Shown in pieces: positions 44,145 to 53,788 of a stretch of 64,000 nucleotides of DNA (within the stretch, counting starts at the first letter, position 1; every line of letters begins with the position of its first letter). The stretch spans positions 248,001-312,000 of the forward strand of contig PASF01000011.1 in the NCBI GenBank assembly GCA_002711845.1, in the 5' to 3' direction. The DNA comes from Gammaproteobacteria bacterium. GTDB taxonomy: Bacteria; Pseudomonadota; Gammaproteobacteria; Pseudomonadales; Pseudohongiellaceae. The notes beneath the pieces were generated by a model. It was not told the DNA's origin, did no database searches, and worked only from the letters and a program-made list of their open reading frames with translations. Position numbers and translations under genes: made by a program.

Positions 44145-46361
44145 AAATGTGGTTTGAACGCGCAGCGTGAGGCGTCGATAGCGCGTGCTGCAGGAATCCT
44201 CTATCTCATTGATACTGCCGTCAATTGTGGTGCCAGCAAAACGGCGACGCTCACGGCAGCGTGACTGATCCAGTGTATTGTCTGACTCCAGCCTCACAGT
44301 GATGTCGTCAAAGATGACCTTCGATACAAACATATCCAGCGAGGGCTGATTGTCGTTGCGGGTCACGGTGGTGATATCGATGTCATACTCGCCGCCCGCA
44401 AAGGGATAGTTATATTCAATACCGTAGTTGAGCGCGTATCGGGTGACATCGTGGCGGAACTCCAGGGAAGCTTCACCGCGACGATTGATGCGCTGCCGGG
44501 TGCCCAGAAACGGGTCGGTAATGCTGGAGTCGAAAATATTGAGCTCTCCCGACACGATGGCATCGGGCAAATCAAAATAGGTCAGGCGCGTACTGAAGTC
44601 ATTAAATACTCCCCAGCGCTCTGCATCACCGACATTACCAACGGCCGAGATCGGCTGTGCCGGATCCGTGGTGGCGTTGATCCTGCCAATATAATCTTCA
44701 ATGTCGCGATAGAAAAACCGCGTATTCAGAACACCGTTGTCATTCGGCAACCGGTACTCAAACCCCAGTTCGTAGCGAACCTCCTGCTCTGGTTCAAGCC
44801 CGGGGTTACCGGCATCAGCATCCTGCTCGCGATCGGAATTGTTTGCCGTGGCGGCAAAATTGGCGAAACTCAATTGGGACACACCACGCTCAATGGTCGC
44901 GCGAATCTGGAATGAGTCAGTCAGATTAAAGCGGTAGTCTACTGATGGGCGCACAAAGTCAAAGCGTCGGCTATTATTCACTGTGCCGGACTGGGAAATT
45001 TCCGACGTTTCATACACCACACTGCTTTCCAGCGTCATCCTGTCATTCAGGGTCCAATTGTGAAACACAAAACCCTCGTAGCGGATTTCCTGAACCTCAG
45101 TGCCAGGGTTGGAAATACCCAACAACGGTGACAAGCCACCGTAACGTTCGCTGACAGGCCCGGTCCCGCCAGAACTGCCGATAAAAAGGCTTGAATCAAG
45201 CTGCGTATCTGCGCTTTCCAGGCCTACCCGCAGGTCCTGATTCGCCGCGATGGGGAAACTGTAATTACCCTGAACAATGCGCTCCCGGGTACGCTGATTG
45301 GACTCAATGAAAAGTGTCTTGTCTCGCCGGGCATTGACCGCGTCGGTGCCGTTACCGGTGGCGACGTCAAATCGCTCGCGCACATCGTCGCGCGTCTGGT
45401 CGTTGGCTATAAACAACAGTTGCAGACGATGATCATTGCTAAACGTGTACTCATAGTCGCCACCGACTTCCCAGTTGAAATGATCGTTTTCAACTCGCTC
45501 TTCTTCCGCACGAGCGACAGCACCATCACCCTGAAACTCGAGAAAATTACGGCGAATCCGTCGGGGATATCCCGAGTCCCCGTAGAGTGCATTGAACTGC
45601 ATGCGATGTGAACCCGTGCGATAACTCATATTGCTGGTCAGTTCCAGCTCGTCCTGATCACGGACATTGGACTCAAACAGTGAACCGATAGGCTGACCAC
45701 GGGCATTGAACTGGGTTTCCCGGCTTTGCCGGTTTTCATAATTAGGGCGGGCCTGCAGGCTGAGCAGTGCCTGAAAGTTGCCAATCTGCCGACTGTGAGA
45801 CACCTCCGCGCCGGTTTCAAACACATCATCGTGATTGAGCCGGGCAACCAGCTCCGCCGAGGTGCTGGCGCGGCTATCAACATCAGTGAGCACAACGTTG
45901 ACCACCTGACCGGCGCCACGCACGGCCAGATCACCGGACGTGCCGCGAATGATTTCAATACGCAACACCTCGCTGGCCGCAATCCGACTCAGCTGGTCAC
46001 GGGGGGAGTTGTCCTTGCCGGCAATGCGCTGACCATTGATCAGCAGGTCACCGCCGGTGCCCAGACCGCGGCCACCGCCACGCCCGCCGCCAATCGAAAC
46101 GCCGGGAATACGATCAAGCATGTCGTTGGCGGAAACCGGATTATAGGGTTCAAAGAAAACCGCCGGGTATACCACTGTTGAATCTTCGACATCATCAACA
46201 TCGACGCTGGGTTGCATCTCAATGGCTGACTGCTCGGGGCTGCCGTTATCGCTGCTGGTTTCTGCCTGCCGCGTGTTCGTTGCCAGCGCAGTCGTTGATA
46301 CCAGCGCCAGTAACATCGCCGCGTTGGCCCGCAGTCCCGCAACCCTGCTCATAAATTTCAT
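44142..46361 (-). CDS. TonB-dependent outer-membrane receptor
   Basis: A 739-residue outer-membrane receptor. A signal peptide ends near STTALA. The plug domain (about residues 65-165) contains NPVSANDMLDRIPGVSIGGG, a glycine-rich stretch GGRGGGRGLG, DLLINGQRIAG and LRIEIIRGTSGDLAVRGAGQVVNVVL in pieces, all typical of plugs. The barrel follows, with many short aromatic strands, and ends in the terminal Phe (TLRVQTTF), the barrel-assembly signal. No TonB box can be read with certainty after the signal peptide. Ligand unknown; a glycine-rich plug of this type is common in receptors of marine gammaproteobacteria. Confidence 0.88.
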   Translation of the reverse strand: MKFMSRVAGLRANAAMLLALVSTTALATNTRQAETSSDNGSPEQSAIEMQPSVDVDDVEDSTVVYPAVFFEPYNPVSANDMLDRIPGVSIGGGRGGGRGLGTGGDLLINGQRIAGKDNSPRDQLSRIAASEVLRIEIIRGTSGDLAVRGAGQVVNVVLTDVDSRASTSAELVARLNHDDVFETGAEVSHSRQIGNFQALLSLQARPNYENRQSRETQFNARGQPIGSLFESNVRDQDELELTSNMSYRTGSHRMQFNALYGDSGYPRRIRRNFLEFQGDGAVARAEEERVENDHFNWEVGGDYEYTFSNDHRLQLLFIANDQTRDDVRERFDVATGNGTDAVNARRDKTLFIESNQRTRERIVQGNYSFPIAANQDLRVGLESADTQLDSSLFIGSSGGTGPVSERYGGLSPLLGISNPGTEVQEIRYEGFVFHNWTLNDRMTLESSVVYETSEISQSGTVNNSRRFDFVRPSVDYRFNLTDSFQIRATIERGVSQLSFANFAATANNSDREQDADAGNPGLEPEQEVRYELGFEYRLPNDNGVLNTRFFYRDIEDYIGRINATTDPAQPISAVGNVGDAERWGVFNDFSTRLTYFDLPDAIVSGELNIFDSSITDPFLGTRQRINRRGEASLEFRHDVTRYALNYGIEYNYPFAGGEYDIDITTVTRNDNQPSLDMFVSKVIFDDITVRLESDNTLDQSRCRERRRFAGTTIDGSINEIEDSCSTRYRRLTLRVQTTF

Positions 46362-46647
46362 GGCTCTCCCCGCTTGATCCTGTATTCAAGGTGCATTCCA
46401 AACCGGCGCAATGCGCACGTCAATTACCCCTAACCGTATGAGCAACTTAACAAATCCTGCCACAGCAGTCATCCGCTCCCCCGGTACAAACGTACCCACA
46501 ATGAACAAAACCCGCATTGCTGGTGGTCTTGAGTTGTACGACAGGTGGAGACACACGGATTTTTTTTTCGAAACCCGTAGTCAAAACTTAAAATTCTGAT
46601 ACTTTAGCGCTGCCGAAAATGGATACACGGTTCAACCGGAGTGAATC
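46362..46647. other. Divergent intergenic region (TonB receptor / opgG)
   Basis: 286 bases between divergent starts. There is a nine-T run inside CGGATTTTTTTTTCG at about 46557-46571 and AT-rich DNA (AAAACTTAAAATTCTGATACTTTA) from 46580 onward that probably holds the opgG promoter, with GATACT as a possible -10. I cannot place a -35 with confidence. Confidence 0.35.
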
Positions 46648-48177
46648 ATGCAATCAAGGCAAACCGCCTTCCCCTTTTGTACCTTTTTGCCCCGGGCTAC
46701 TTCAGCCATACTGACCACCCTGCTGGTACTGACTGCGTCCTGGGCACAGGCTCAGGATCAACGCTTCACCCACAGCGTCGTCATTGACGCCGCCCGTACT
46801 TTATCGGAATCCCGGTACCGGCCCCTGGAGGCAGTTCCGGATGCGCTTTTGTCCCTCAACTATGATCAGTACCGCAGTATTCGCTATCGCAAAGGAGCAG
46901 CCATCTGGGGGGGCACACCAACACGTTTTTCCATTGAATTTTTTGCCCCCGGCAATCTGTACGATACCGGGGTCGATATCTCCATCGTCGAGAACGGACA
47001 GGCGCTACCGATTCCACTGACTGAAGACGCCTTCGAAGGCGTGTCCGATGAAATCGGTGAGATTCTGACCTCCATCGCCAAGGTTGCAGGCTTTCGGCTG
47101 CACTATTCGTTCAACGAGGACTATCAGGACGAGTTCGTGGTATTTCAGGGCGCCAGCTACTTTCGCGCAGTCTCCGAAGGCCAGTCCTATGGATTGTCCG
47201 CACGTGGCCTGGCCATCGATGTGGCAGAGCCTTCGGGAGAAGAATTCCCCATTTTCCGCGAGTTCTGGATTGAGCGTCCCTCTTCGCGCGCCGACAGTAT
47301 CGTTGTGCATGCCTTGCTCGACAGTCCTCGGGTGACCGGTGCTTACCGCTTCGGCATATACCCCGGAGCGCCGACCCGCATGGATGTCGAAGCCACGCTG
47401 TTTGCGCGCAGTCAACTCAATCACATCGGCATCGGCACACTGACGTCAATGTATACGTTCGGTAGCATGGACGCCCCTGATGTGCCGGACTACCGGGATG
47501 CGGTGCACGATTCCAACGGCCTGGCGATCATCAACGGACAGGGTGAATACATCTGGCGGCCACTGAACAATCCCCGTGCCTTGCAGATCAGTGCATTTAT
47601 GGACTACAACCCGCAGGGGTTCGGACTGATGCAACGGCACCGGGAACTTCGCGATTATCAGGATCTGGAAGCTGGCTATCACCGTCGTCCGTCAGCCTGG
47701 ATCAGGCCGGTCGGCAACTGGGGAGAAGGTCACGTGGTCTTGACGGAAATCCCGACACCGTCTGAGTTCAATGACAATATTGTCGCCTACTGGCGACCGG
47801 CAACACCGCTGGTCCCGGGTGAGCCGTTTCGCTTCGCCTACCACATGAGCTGGCCGGATGAACGACCTCTGCCTCCAGAGTTTGGCCGGGTGGCGCGCAG
47901 CGCGTATGGCATCAAGCTGGCCGAGCCCTATCCACAGATGGTCATTGATTACAGCGATATGCCTGCCGGCATCCATGTAGATGACATCGTTTTCAACGTC
48001 AGCCTCAGCAGAGGCCGCGTCATCGAAACTGTGGCACAGGCCAATCATCTCAATGGCGTCCGGGTCGTGCTGACGTTCGACCCACAAGGTTCACAACTGA
48101 GCGAACTCAGTATACGACCCACTTACCAAGGAGAGGCAATTGGCGAAACCTGGCTTTACCGATGGACCAACGGCTGA
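46648..48177 (+). CDS. opgG: Glucan biosynthesis periplasmic protein OpgG
   Basis: Periplasmic protein of osmoregulated periplasmic glucan synthesis, 509 residues. A Sec signal ends in WAQAQ near residue 35. The body shows LNYDQYRSIRYRKGAAIWG, VFQGASYFRAVSEGQSYGLSARGLAI in pieces, EFPIFREFWIERP, DAVHDSNGLAIINGQGEYIWRPL and ISAFMDYNPQGFGLMQR, all MdoG family blocks. OpgG is thought to act on the glucan backbone, probably as a beta-1,2-glucan-active enzyme making branches or trimming. It overlaps opgH by 38 bases, which is longer than usual. Confidence 0.95.
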   Translation: MQSRQTAFPFCTFLPRATSAILTTLLVLTASWAQAQDQRFTHSVVIDAARTLSESRYRPLEAVPDALLSLNYDQYRSIRYRKGAAIWGGTPTRFSIEFFAPGNLYDTGVDISIVENGQALPIPLTEDAFEGVSDEIGEILTSIAKVAGFRLHYSFNEDYQDEFVVFQGASYFRAVSEGQSYGLSARGLAIDVAEPSGEEFPIFREFWIERPSSRADSIVVHALLDSPRVTGAYRFGIYPGAPTRMDVEATLFARSQLNHIGIGTLTSMYTFGSMDAPDVPDYRDAVHDSNGLAIINGQGEYIWRPLNNPRALQISAFMDYNPQGFGLMQRHRELRDYQDLEAGYHRRPSAWIRPVGNWGEGHVVLTEIPTPSEFNDNIVAYWRPATPLVPGEPFRFAYHMSWPDERPLPPEFGRVARSAYGIKLAEPYPQMVIDYSDMPAGIHVDDIVFNVSLSRGRVIETVAQANHLNGVRVVLTFDPQGSQLSELSIRPTYQGEAIGETWLYRWTNG

Positions 48178-50323
48178 GAGGGAATCTCCTGGTCACACGG
48201 GTAGCGCCCGCCTGGCGCTTCCCCCCGAACAGCCCCTGGCAATGCCCCGTCAGAGCATGCATGCGGCAAAAATCAGGCTGCGAAGCCCTTGGTCGTTGGC
48301 GCGTGGCTGGACCTGGCTGGTCCGGCTGGCGCTCTTCTCTCTGACCCTGGCCGTTGCGCAATACGGCGTGCGCGAAATGCACGATGTCATGGCTGGAAGC
48401 ATCACCGTCCTGCAGTGGATTTTCCTGGTATTGTTTGCGATAAACTTTACCTGGATCAGTTTCGCCGGCTGTCAGGCATTGCTGGGCTTTGTAAAGATCC
48501 TCGGCCGTGATCTCATCGGGCGGCGCCGCATTCATGACAATTTGCCTGGCATTCGCACGGCGGTGCTGGTGCCAGTTTACAATGAAGACCCCGTACGGGT
48601 TTCTGCAGCTATTGATGCCATGGCGCAAGGGCTGGGCAGTCAAGCGCCAGGTAACTTTCATTTTTTCATCCTCAGTGACAGCAACGATCCGGGCGCCTGG
48701 ATAAACGAAGAGCGGGTTTTCAGCAGACTGGTGACCGAGCGAGACGATCACTGCCCGGTATACTACCGGCACCGCCGGGATAACAGGGAACGCAAGGCTG
48801 GCAATATTGCCGACTGGGTACAACGCTGGGGAGGTGGCTACCAGGCCATGCTGGTGCTGGATGCCGACAGTATCATGAGCCCGGCAACCATGGTCGAGAT
48901 GGCGCGCCGGCTGGAAGCCGAACCGGGCCTGGGATTACTGCAGACATTGCCATCAATCGTTTGGGGCAACACACTTTACGCCAGACTCCAGCAGTTCGCC
49001 AATCGCCTTTACGGGCCGGTATTTGGCAACGGACTGTCCGTCTGGCATGGCGAAGGCAGTAACTTCTGGGGCCATAACGCCATCATCCGCACCAGAGCAT
49101 TCGCAGATGCCGCGCATCTGCCCGTGCTCAAGGGCAAGGCACCGTTTGGCGGCCATGTCATCAGTCACGACTTCATTGAGGCGGCGCTGTTGCGACGGGC
49201 AGGCTGGAGCGTGCGACTGGACAGCGACCTGGACGAAAGTTTCGAGGAACCACCGCCTTCGATTACTGACGTCCTGGTCCGTGATCGTCGCTGGTGCCAG
49301 GGCAATCTGCAGCACTCGCGGTTTCTGTTTGCCCAGGGACTGGCTTTTACCAACCGCCTGCATATTCTGTCCGGCATCATGGCCTATATCAGCGCGGTAT
49401 TCTGGCTGATGCTGCTGACCACCGGCCTGGCGCTGGCCATTCAGGCAGACCTGACCCGCCCGGAGTACTTCAGGCAACCTTCGCTGTTCCCGACCTGGCC
49501 GGTATTCGACTCAGCGCGAGCCATTGAACTGTTCATACTGTCCATGGCCATCGTATTGCTGCCCAAGGTCCTTGGCTGGCTGACTGCCATGATCAACCTG
49601 CGTCGCTGTTTCCGTTATGGCGGCCCGATCCTGGTGACCCTGAGTGTGGTCATCGAAATACTCCTGTCGGCGCTGGTCGCCCCGGTCATGATGCTGGCGC
49701 AGAGCCGCATGGTCTGGGAAATCTTTACCGGCGGGGACAGTGGCTGGAAACCACAACGGCGTGACGATGGATCGATTACCCTGAAAGACGCCATGCGCAA
49801 GCACAGATGGCACATGATCACAGGTTTTGCGGCATCCGGTCTGACGTGGTATCTGCACCACGATCTGTTTCTGTGGACCCTGCCGGTCACCGCCGGGCTG
49901 ATGTTATCAGCGCTGCTGTCATGGGTCAGCGGTAAACGCGGCCCGGGACAGTTCCTGCGCGCACTGGGCGTTTTACGGACGCCGGAAGAGCGCCACCCGC
50001 CGCAGATTCTGGCAGTCGTCAAAGAACGCCTTGACAATGCCTGCCCGCGGACTGGCGGCCGGCCTGACTCCCCAATCACCACGCTGCGGAGCGACACCCG
50101 TTTGTGCGATTGGCACTGCGCGCAGTTATCTGACGTCGCCGAGCACCACGAGGACTTTGACCCGAATCTTGTGCTGGCACGCGCAAAGGCCAGACGCTCA
50201 GCAACAGTGCCCGCACTTGAGCAATGGCTGACCAGACCCGAACTCATGGCTTTCATGCACAGTCCGGCGCTTATCCGAAGTGTCGACCCGGAAAACCCGG
50301 TTGCCTTTATTCAGCAAAAATAA
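48140..50323 (+). CDS. opgH: Glucans biosynthesis glucosyltransferase OpgH
   Basis: Inner-membrane GT2 glucosyltransferase, 727 residues, that makes the beta-1,2-glucan backbone from UDP-glucose. The start is a TTG at 48140 behind AAGGAG, inside the end of opgG. After a cytoplasmic tail and two helices (about residues 58-75 and 90-115) comes the GT2 domain: TAVLVPVYNEDPVRV, VLDADSIMSP (DxD), SHDFIEAALLRRAGW and the product-binding RDRRWCQGNLQH. Five or six further helices follow up to about residue 600. OpgH also links cell size to nutrient state in E. coli; the N-terminal tail here is long enough but unrelated by eye. Confidence 0.95.
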   Translation: MAKPGFTDGPTAERESPGHTGSARLALPPEQPLAMPRQSMHAAKIRLRSPWSLARGWTWLVRLALFSLTLAVAQYGVREMHDVMAGSITVLQWIFLVLFAINFTWISFAGCQALLGFVKILGRDLIGRRRIHDNLPGIRTAVLVPVYNEDPVRVSAAIDAMAQGLGSQAPGNFHFFILSDSNDPGAWINEERVFSRLVTERDDHCPVYYRHRRDNRERKAGNIADWVQRWGGGYQAMLVLDADSIMSPATMVEMARRLEAEPGLGLLQTLPSIVWGNTLYARLQQFANRLYGPVFGNGLSVWHGEGSNFWGHNAIIRTRAFADAAHLPVLKGKAPFGGHVISHDFIEAALLRRAGWSVRLDSDLDESFEEPPPSITDVLVRDRRWCQGNLQHSRFLFAQGLAFTNRLHILSGIMAYISAVFWLMLLTTGLALAIQADLTRPEYFRQPSLFPTWPVFDSARAIELFILSMAIVLLPKVLGWLTAMINLRRCFRYGGPILVTLSVVIEILLSALVAPVMMLAQSRMVWEIFTGGDSGWKPQRRDDGSITLKDAMRKHRWHMITGFAASGLTWYLHHDLFLWTLPVTAGLMLSALLSWVSGKRGPGQFLRALGVLRTPEERHPPQILAVVKERLDNACPRTGGRPDSPITTLRSDTRLCDWHCAQLSDVAEHHEDFDPNLVLARAKARRSATVPALEQWLTRPELMAFMHSPALIRSVDPENPVAFIQQK

Positions 50324-50470
50324 CAGTTAACAACCACTGCTCAGGTCTATACAATCGTGCCGCGATGCCTGCTGTGCGCCCTGCTTTCCGTCAAGTCTGG
50401 CCATGAAAAATCTGAAGCATCCCGTATTCTGTAACACAAAGACAACACGACAATCCTGGGGGGAATGCCA

Positions 50471-51937
50471 ATGAATCTGGCTGGCGTGACTATCATCGTC
50501 TATCTGGCACTTATCGCGCTGGTAAGTGTCTATCTGACCAACCGCAACAAGAATTCGGCTGACTGGGCCATTGGCGGCGGCGGCATGGGCCTGTGGCTGA
50601 TTGCTGCCGGTATTGCCGGCACCCGGATCGGCGGCGCCGGCACCTACGGTGTCGCAGGCGACACCATGAACACCGGCGTCTGGAATATGTGGTACGGCGT
50701 CAACTCGTTTCTGGCGCTGGCCCTGGTGGGCCTGCTGTTTGCGGTGCCCTACCGTCGTTTGCGCCTGACAACGATCAGTGAGCTGTTCGTCAAACGTCAC
50801 AACAGTTCACGCAATGGCTGGCTGACCAGCCTGTGTGTGCAGACCGAGTACCTGATCATCAATATTCTGGAACCACTGCTGGTGGGCATCATCATCAGTG
50901 CCGTGTTTGGCATCAACCGCGAAGTGGCTATCATGCTGGGCGCCGTGATCATCATCATGTCGACCACGTTTTCAGGCCTTCGCGGCGCATCAGCAACCAA
51001 TGTCATTCACGTGCTGGTGGTCATGTTCGGGCTCGGCGCAGTGGCCATCATTGCCGGCAATGAGCTTGGTGGCATCAGCGGCATCAGGGAAAAAGTGGAT
51101 GTAGCCCTGCTGGGTTCTGACATCGAACCCGCCAGCTGGTGGAGCTTTGTCGGTCTGGGCTGGTTCCCCATTATTGCCATGTTTTTCTCAGCGGTTATCC
51201 ACACACCGGCTGCATCCGTCTATGTCAACTATTCCAGTTCCGCCCGTTCAGAAAACCTGTTGATTCCGGCCTTTCTGATTGCCGGCGTGCTGGCAGCGAT
51301 CATGCCGATACTGGCCTCGATCATCGGCATAGAAGCGGTCGCCCGTTATGGCACAGAGAGCGGCATCAGCAGTTATGCAACCATTACCCAGATTGCCACC
51401 GATACCGGCCCGATTATCGGCGGCATCGCCATCGCTGCGGTACTGGCGGCCCTGATTTCCTCCGGTGGCCCCATCCTGCTGTCCAGCGCTACGCTGTTTG
51501 TCAATGACTGGATTCCCGGTTCGGCAGACTTCGAGCCGGCACGCAAACTGAAGACCTATCGTATCACCAGCGTCATTTACGGCCTGTTTGCTGGCGTGCT
51601 GGCGTGCCTGCTACCCATAACCTCCGTGCTGCAATTGTTACTGTTGGGCTTCGCCATGGTGGTGCCGCCAGCGCTCGCCATCGGCTTCATCTTCTACTGG
51701 CGCAAAACGACCGAGCAAGGGGTGTTCTGGGGAATAGCGCTGGGGTATGGTCTGGGCCTGCTGGCCTGGGCGATAAACACCCTGTTCCTGCACCTTGAGA
51801 ACGACGTCGCCGCCTACTTCACGACGCTCGTGCCACTGGTGGTCATCCCGGTTGTATCGCTACTGACACAAAGCCCGGAGAATCAGGGCGAGAAATGTGA
51901 GAGCTTTTACCGGCAACTGAAAACACCCCTGTCATGA
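50471..51937 (+). CDS. Sodium:solute symporter family protein
   Basis: Secondary transporter of 488 residues with about 13 membrane segments (LeuT-fold SSS family). It starts with NLAGVTIIVYLALIALVSVYL and has the family's early glycine-rich GGGGMGLWLIAAGIAGTRIGGAGTYGVAG, the helix 5-6 region with TFSGLRGASATNV and the SSGGPILLSSATLFVNDWI segment (residues about 335-353) that carries the sodium-site serines. The ATG at 50471 is preferred to 50465 because the GGGGGG ribosome site is too close to the latter. Substrate unknown. It converges with the diguanylate cyclase gene. Confidence 0.9.
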   Translation: MNLAGVTIIVYLALIALVSVYLTNRNKNSADWAIGGGGMGLWLIAAGIAGTRIGGAGTYGVAGDTMNTGVWNMWYGVNSFLALALVGLLFAVPYRRLRLTTISELFVKRHNSSRNGWLTSLCVQTEYLIINILEPLLVGIIISAVFGINREVAIMLGAVIIIMSTTFSGLRGASATNVIHVLVVMFGLGAVAIIAGNELGGISGIREKVDVALLGSDIEPASWWSFVGLGWFPIIAMFFSAVIHTPAASVYVNYSSSARSENLLIPAFLIAGVLAAIMPILASIIGIEAVARYGTESGISSYATITQIATDTGPIIGGIAIAAVLAALISSGGPILLSSATLFVNDWIPGSADFEPARKLKTYRITSVIYGLFAGVLACLLPITSVLQLLLLGFAMVVPPALAIGFIFYWRKTTEQGVFWGIALGYGLGLLAWAINTLFLHLENDVAAYFTTLVPLVVIPVVSLLTQSPENQGEKCESFYRQLKTPLS

Positions 51938-51943
51938 TGACAG

Positions 51944-51978
51944 GTGACCCGGGGGCGTCACGCACTTCCCCGGGTTAC
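51944..51978. terminator. Hairpin between convergent symporter and cyclase genes
   Basis: GTGACCCGGGG (51944-51954) and CCCCGGGTTAC (51968-51978) pair over 11 bases including one G-U. It lies six bases after the symporter stop and nine bases past the cyclase stop. No T run; a smaller palindrome CTGTCAT/ATGACAG covers the symporter stop. Confidence 0.45.
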
Positions 51979-51987
51979 TCAGAACAC

Positions 51988-53550
51988 TCAGGGGCCGATT
52001 CTTTCCAGTTTTTCACCTCGTGCCACGCTGACGCCGTTGCGACCGGTATGCTTGCTCAGATACATCGCCCGATCGGCGCGCACCACCATCGCGTCCGGCG
52101 ATGCGTCCTGGGCTTCCCTGCCAGCAACGCCAAGACTGACAGTCACCGAAAAACGCGCGCCACTGACATCTGTGTAAAGAAGTTCCGACAGTGCCCTGTG
52201 CACTTTGCCGGCGACGTCGATGGCCTGTTCCAGCGACGTCTCCGGCAGCAGCAGGGCAAACTCCTCACCGCCGTGACGGGCCGGCAGGTCCGCGGGCCGG
52301 GTAACCTCCCGGAGTTTGCGGGATGCCTGCCGTAACACCTCATCGCCCGTTTGATGGCCGTAATGATCATTGACCTCTTTAAAGCAATCGAAATCGAACA
52401 GCACAATGGATAAGGGCCGCTGGTAGCGCTCCGACCTTGCCCATTCCTGACTCAACACATCATACAGCCGACGCCGGTTTGCCAATTCGGTCAGGTCGTC
52501 GGTGTTGGCAATCGTGCGCAACTGTTCATTCAGTGCCCGCATTTCTTCTTCGGCTACCATCAATTTGCGCTGGCCATCACGCTCCTGGGTGACATCACGA
52601 AGCAGAATGACCTGCCCCGTTCTGGCATGACTCTGGGTAGTGACGTCTGAAACCCTGACATTGAGACAGCGTCCGTCAGCCAGGGTAATATCCGACTGCG
52701 CACTGCCGGGCCACTTCAGTTTTTCCGCCAGCATGCCTGGCAGTGCCTTACCTATGTAAATGCGTTTATCGCCCAGCATGTCCCGCGCGACGGGATTGGA
52801 ATCAACAATATTGCCAACATTGTCGATGACAATGACACCATCGCTGATATTGTCCATGGTCAGGCGCCGCGCCACCGGCGCGGCCGAGAACAGTCGTCGG
52901 CGGGTGGCCAGCAGCATCAGGGCGGCGGCCAGCACGAACCCTATCGGCGTGGGGTCAATCGGCAGGTACCGCCCGCCTGTGACGAACGGCAAGTTGATGG
53001 CCACGACTATCAGTGGCGCCATGACGGCTGCGACCAGCTGCATGCGATACAGGGGAGCCAGACCGATGCGCATGCAGATGAGTAAGGTGCCTGCCAATAC
53101 TGCCATATAGGACCAGGCAAGATTGACACGAAACCAGGGTCCATAATCAATCAGCAGACCAGGCGCATTGGGAATGAGCTCAAAACGCTGCCATAACAGG
53201 CCATGGAATTCATTGGTAATCGCCATGACCACGGTCATCACCGGGAAGATCCATAACAAGGCAGACCATCGAGACAGGAACGCGTGGCGTCCGCTGTAGG
53301 ACAGGGCAATGGCGAGCCAAAGCACAGGCACTGTGGCGATACCGATGTACTGCAACTGGGCAAACAGGTAACGATAATCGAGGTTCTGCCACAGCATGCC
53401 CGCCCACTGCATGGCACACCACCAGGCCACAGCGACAGAGAACGCCGCCACGTAGGCACCGGTGGGCGCTGGAATGCGCCGCACAGCGTACACCAACATA
53501 TAGAGTGAAATGCAGGTTCCCAGAAAGGAAGGAATGGCCCACAACAGCAT
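51988..53550 (-). CDS. Membrane-bound diguanylate cyclase with 7TM sensor and PAS domain
   Basis: Makes cyclic di-GMP from two GTP. Starting at the ATG at 53550 (MLLWAIPSFLGTCISLYML; AGGA seven bases upstream), the protein has about 520 residues: seven membrane helices resembling the N-terminal 7TM region of histidine kinases (about 1-220), a PAS domain (about 235-340, starting TMDNISDGVIVIDNVGNIVDSN), a short coil and a GGDEF domain (about 370-520). The active motif is RHGGEEFALLLPE. RPAD stands five residues before GGEEF, the inhibitory I-site RxxD, so product inhibition is likely. The frame stays open to 53652, but that start lies in a tandem repeat and adds unlikely residues. Confidence 0.9.
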   Translation of the reverse strand: MLLWAIPSFLGTCISLYMLVYAVRRIPAPTGAYVAAFSVAVAWWCAMQWAGMLWQNLDYRYLFAQLQYIGIATVPVLWLAIALSYSGRHAFLSRWSALLWIFPVMTVVMAITNEFHGLLWQRFELIPNAPGLLIDYGPWFRVNLAWSYMAVLAGTLLICMRIGLAPLYRMQLVAAVMAPLIVVAINLPFVTGGRYLPIDPTPIGFVLAAALMLLATRRRLFSAAPVARRLTMDNISDGVIVIDNVGNIVDSNPVARDMLGDKRIYIGKALPGMLAEKLKWPGSAQSDITLADGRCLNVRVSDVTTQSHARTGQVILLRDVTQERDGQRKLMVAEEEMRALNEQLRTIANTDDLTELANRRRLYDVLSQEWARSERYQRPLSIVLFDFDCFKEVNDHYGHQTGDEVLRQASRKLREVTRPADLPARHGGEEFALLLPETSLEQAIDVAGKVHRALSELLYTDVSGARFSVTVSLGVAGREAQDASPDAMVVRADRAMYLSKHTGRNGVSVARGEKLERIGP

Positions 53551-53630
53551 GCAAAAATCCTGAGAAGGACGCCCATCGTCCGAAACCGCCGCAAGCATAC
53601 CGTGCCGGTGTACCCGCAGCAACATCAAAC

Positions 53631-53678
53631 CGGCATACAACTTCATCGGCATACAACGTCACCGGCATACAACGTCAC
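53631..53678. repeat. Tandem repeat, three units of 16 bases
   Basis: Three adjacent copies of CGGCATACAACGTCAC; the first copy has three differences (CGGCATACAACTTCAT), the other two are identical. A partial fourth (CGGCA) follows. It lies 80 bases upstream of the cyclase start used here and contains extra in-frame start codons on the minus strand. Confidence 0.85.
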
Positions 53679-53788
53679 CGGCACAGCAATTGTCGGGGCT
53701 GTGTGAAAGTTGACGTTATCAATGTCACACAGTACTCTGACCCGATTGTGAGGCGCGGGAGCCGATATGATCAATCTGACGATGCAAT

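Noticed and set aside
48107-48823. 238-codon minus-strand frame
   Set aside because: Antisense to the start of opgH, which is certain.
53631-53678. CRISPR array
   Set aside because: Units of 16 bases are directly adjacent with no spacers; a simple tandem repeat.
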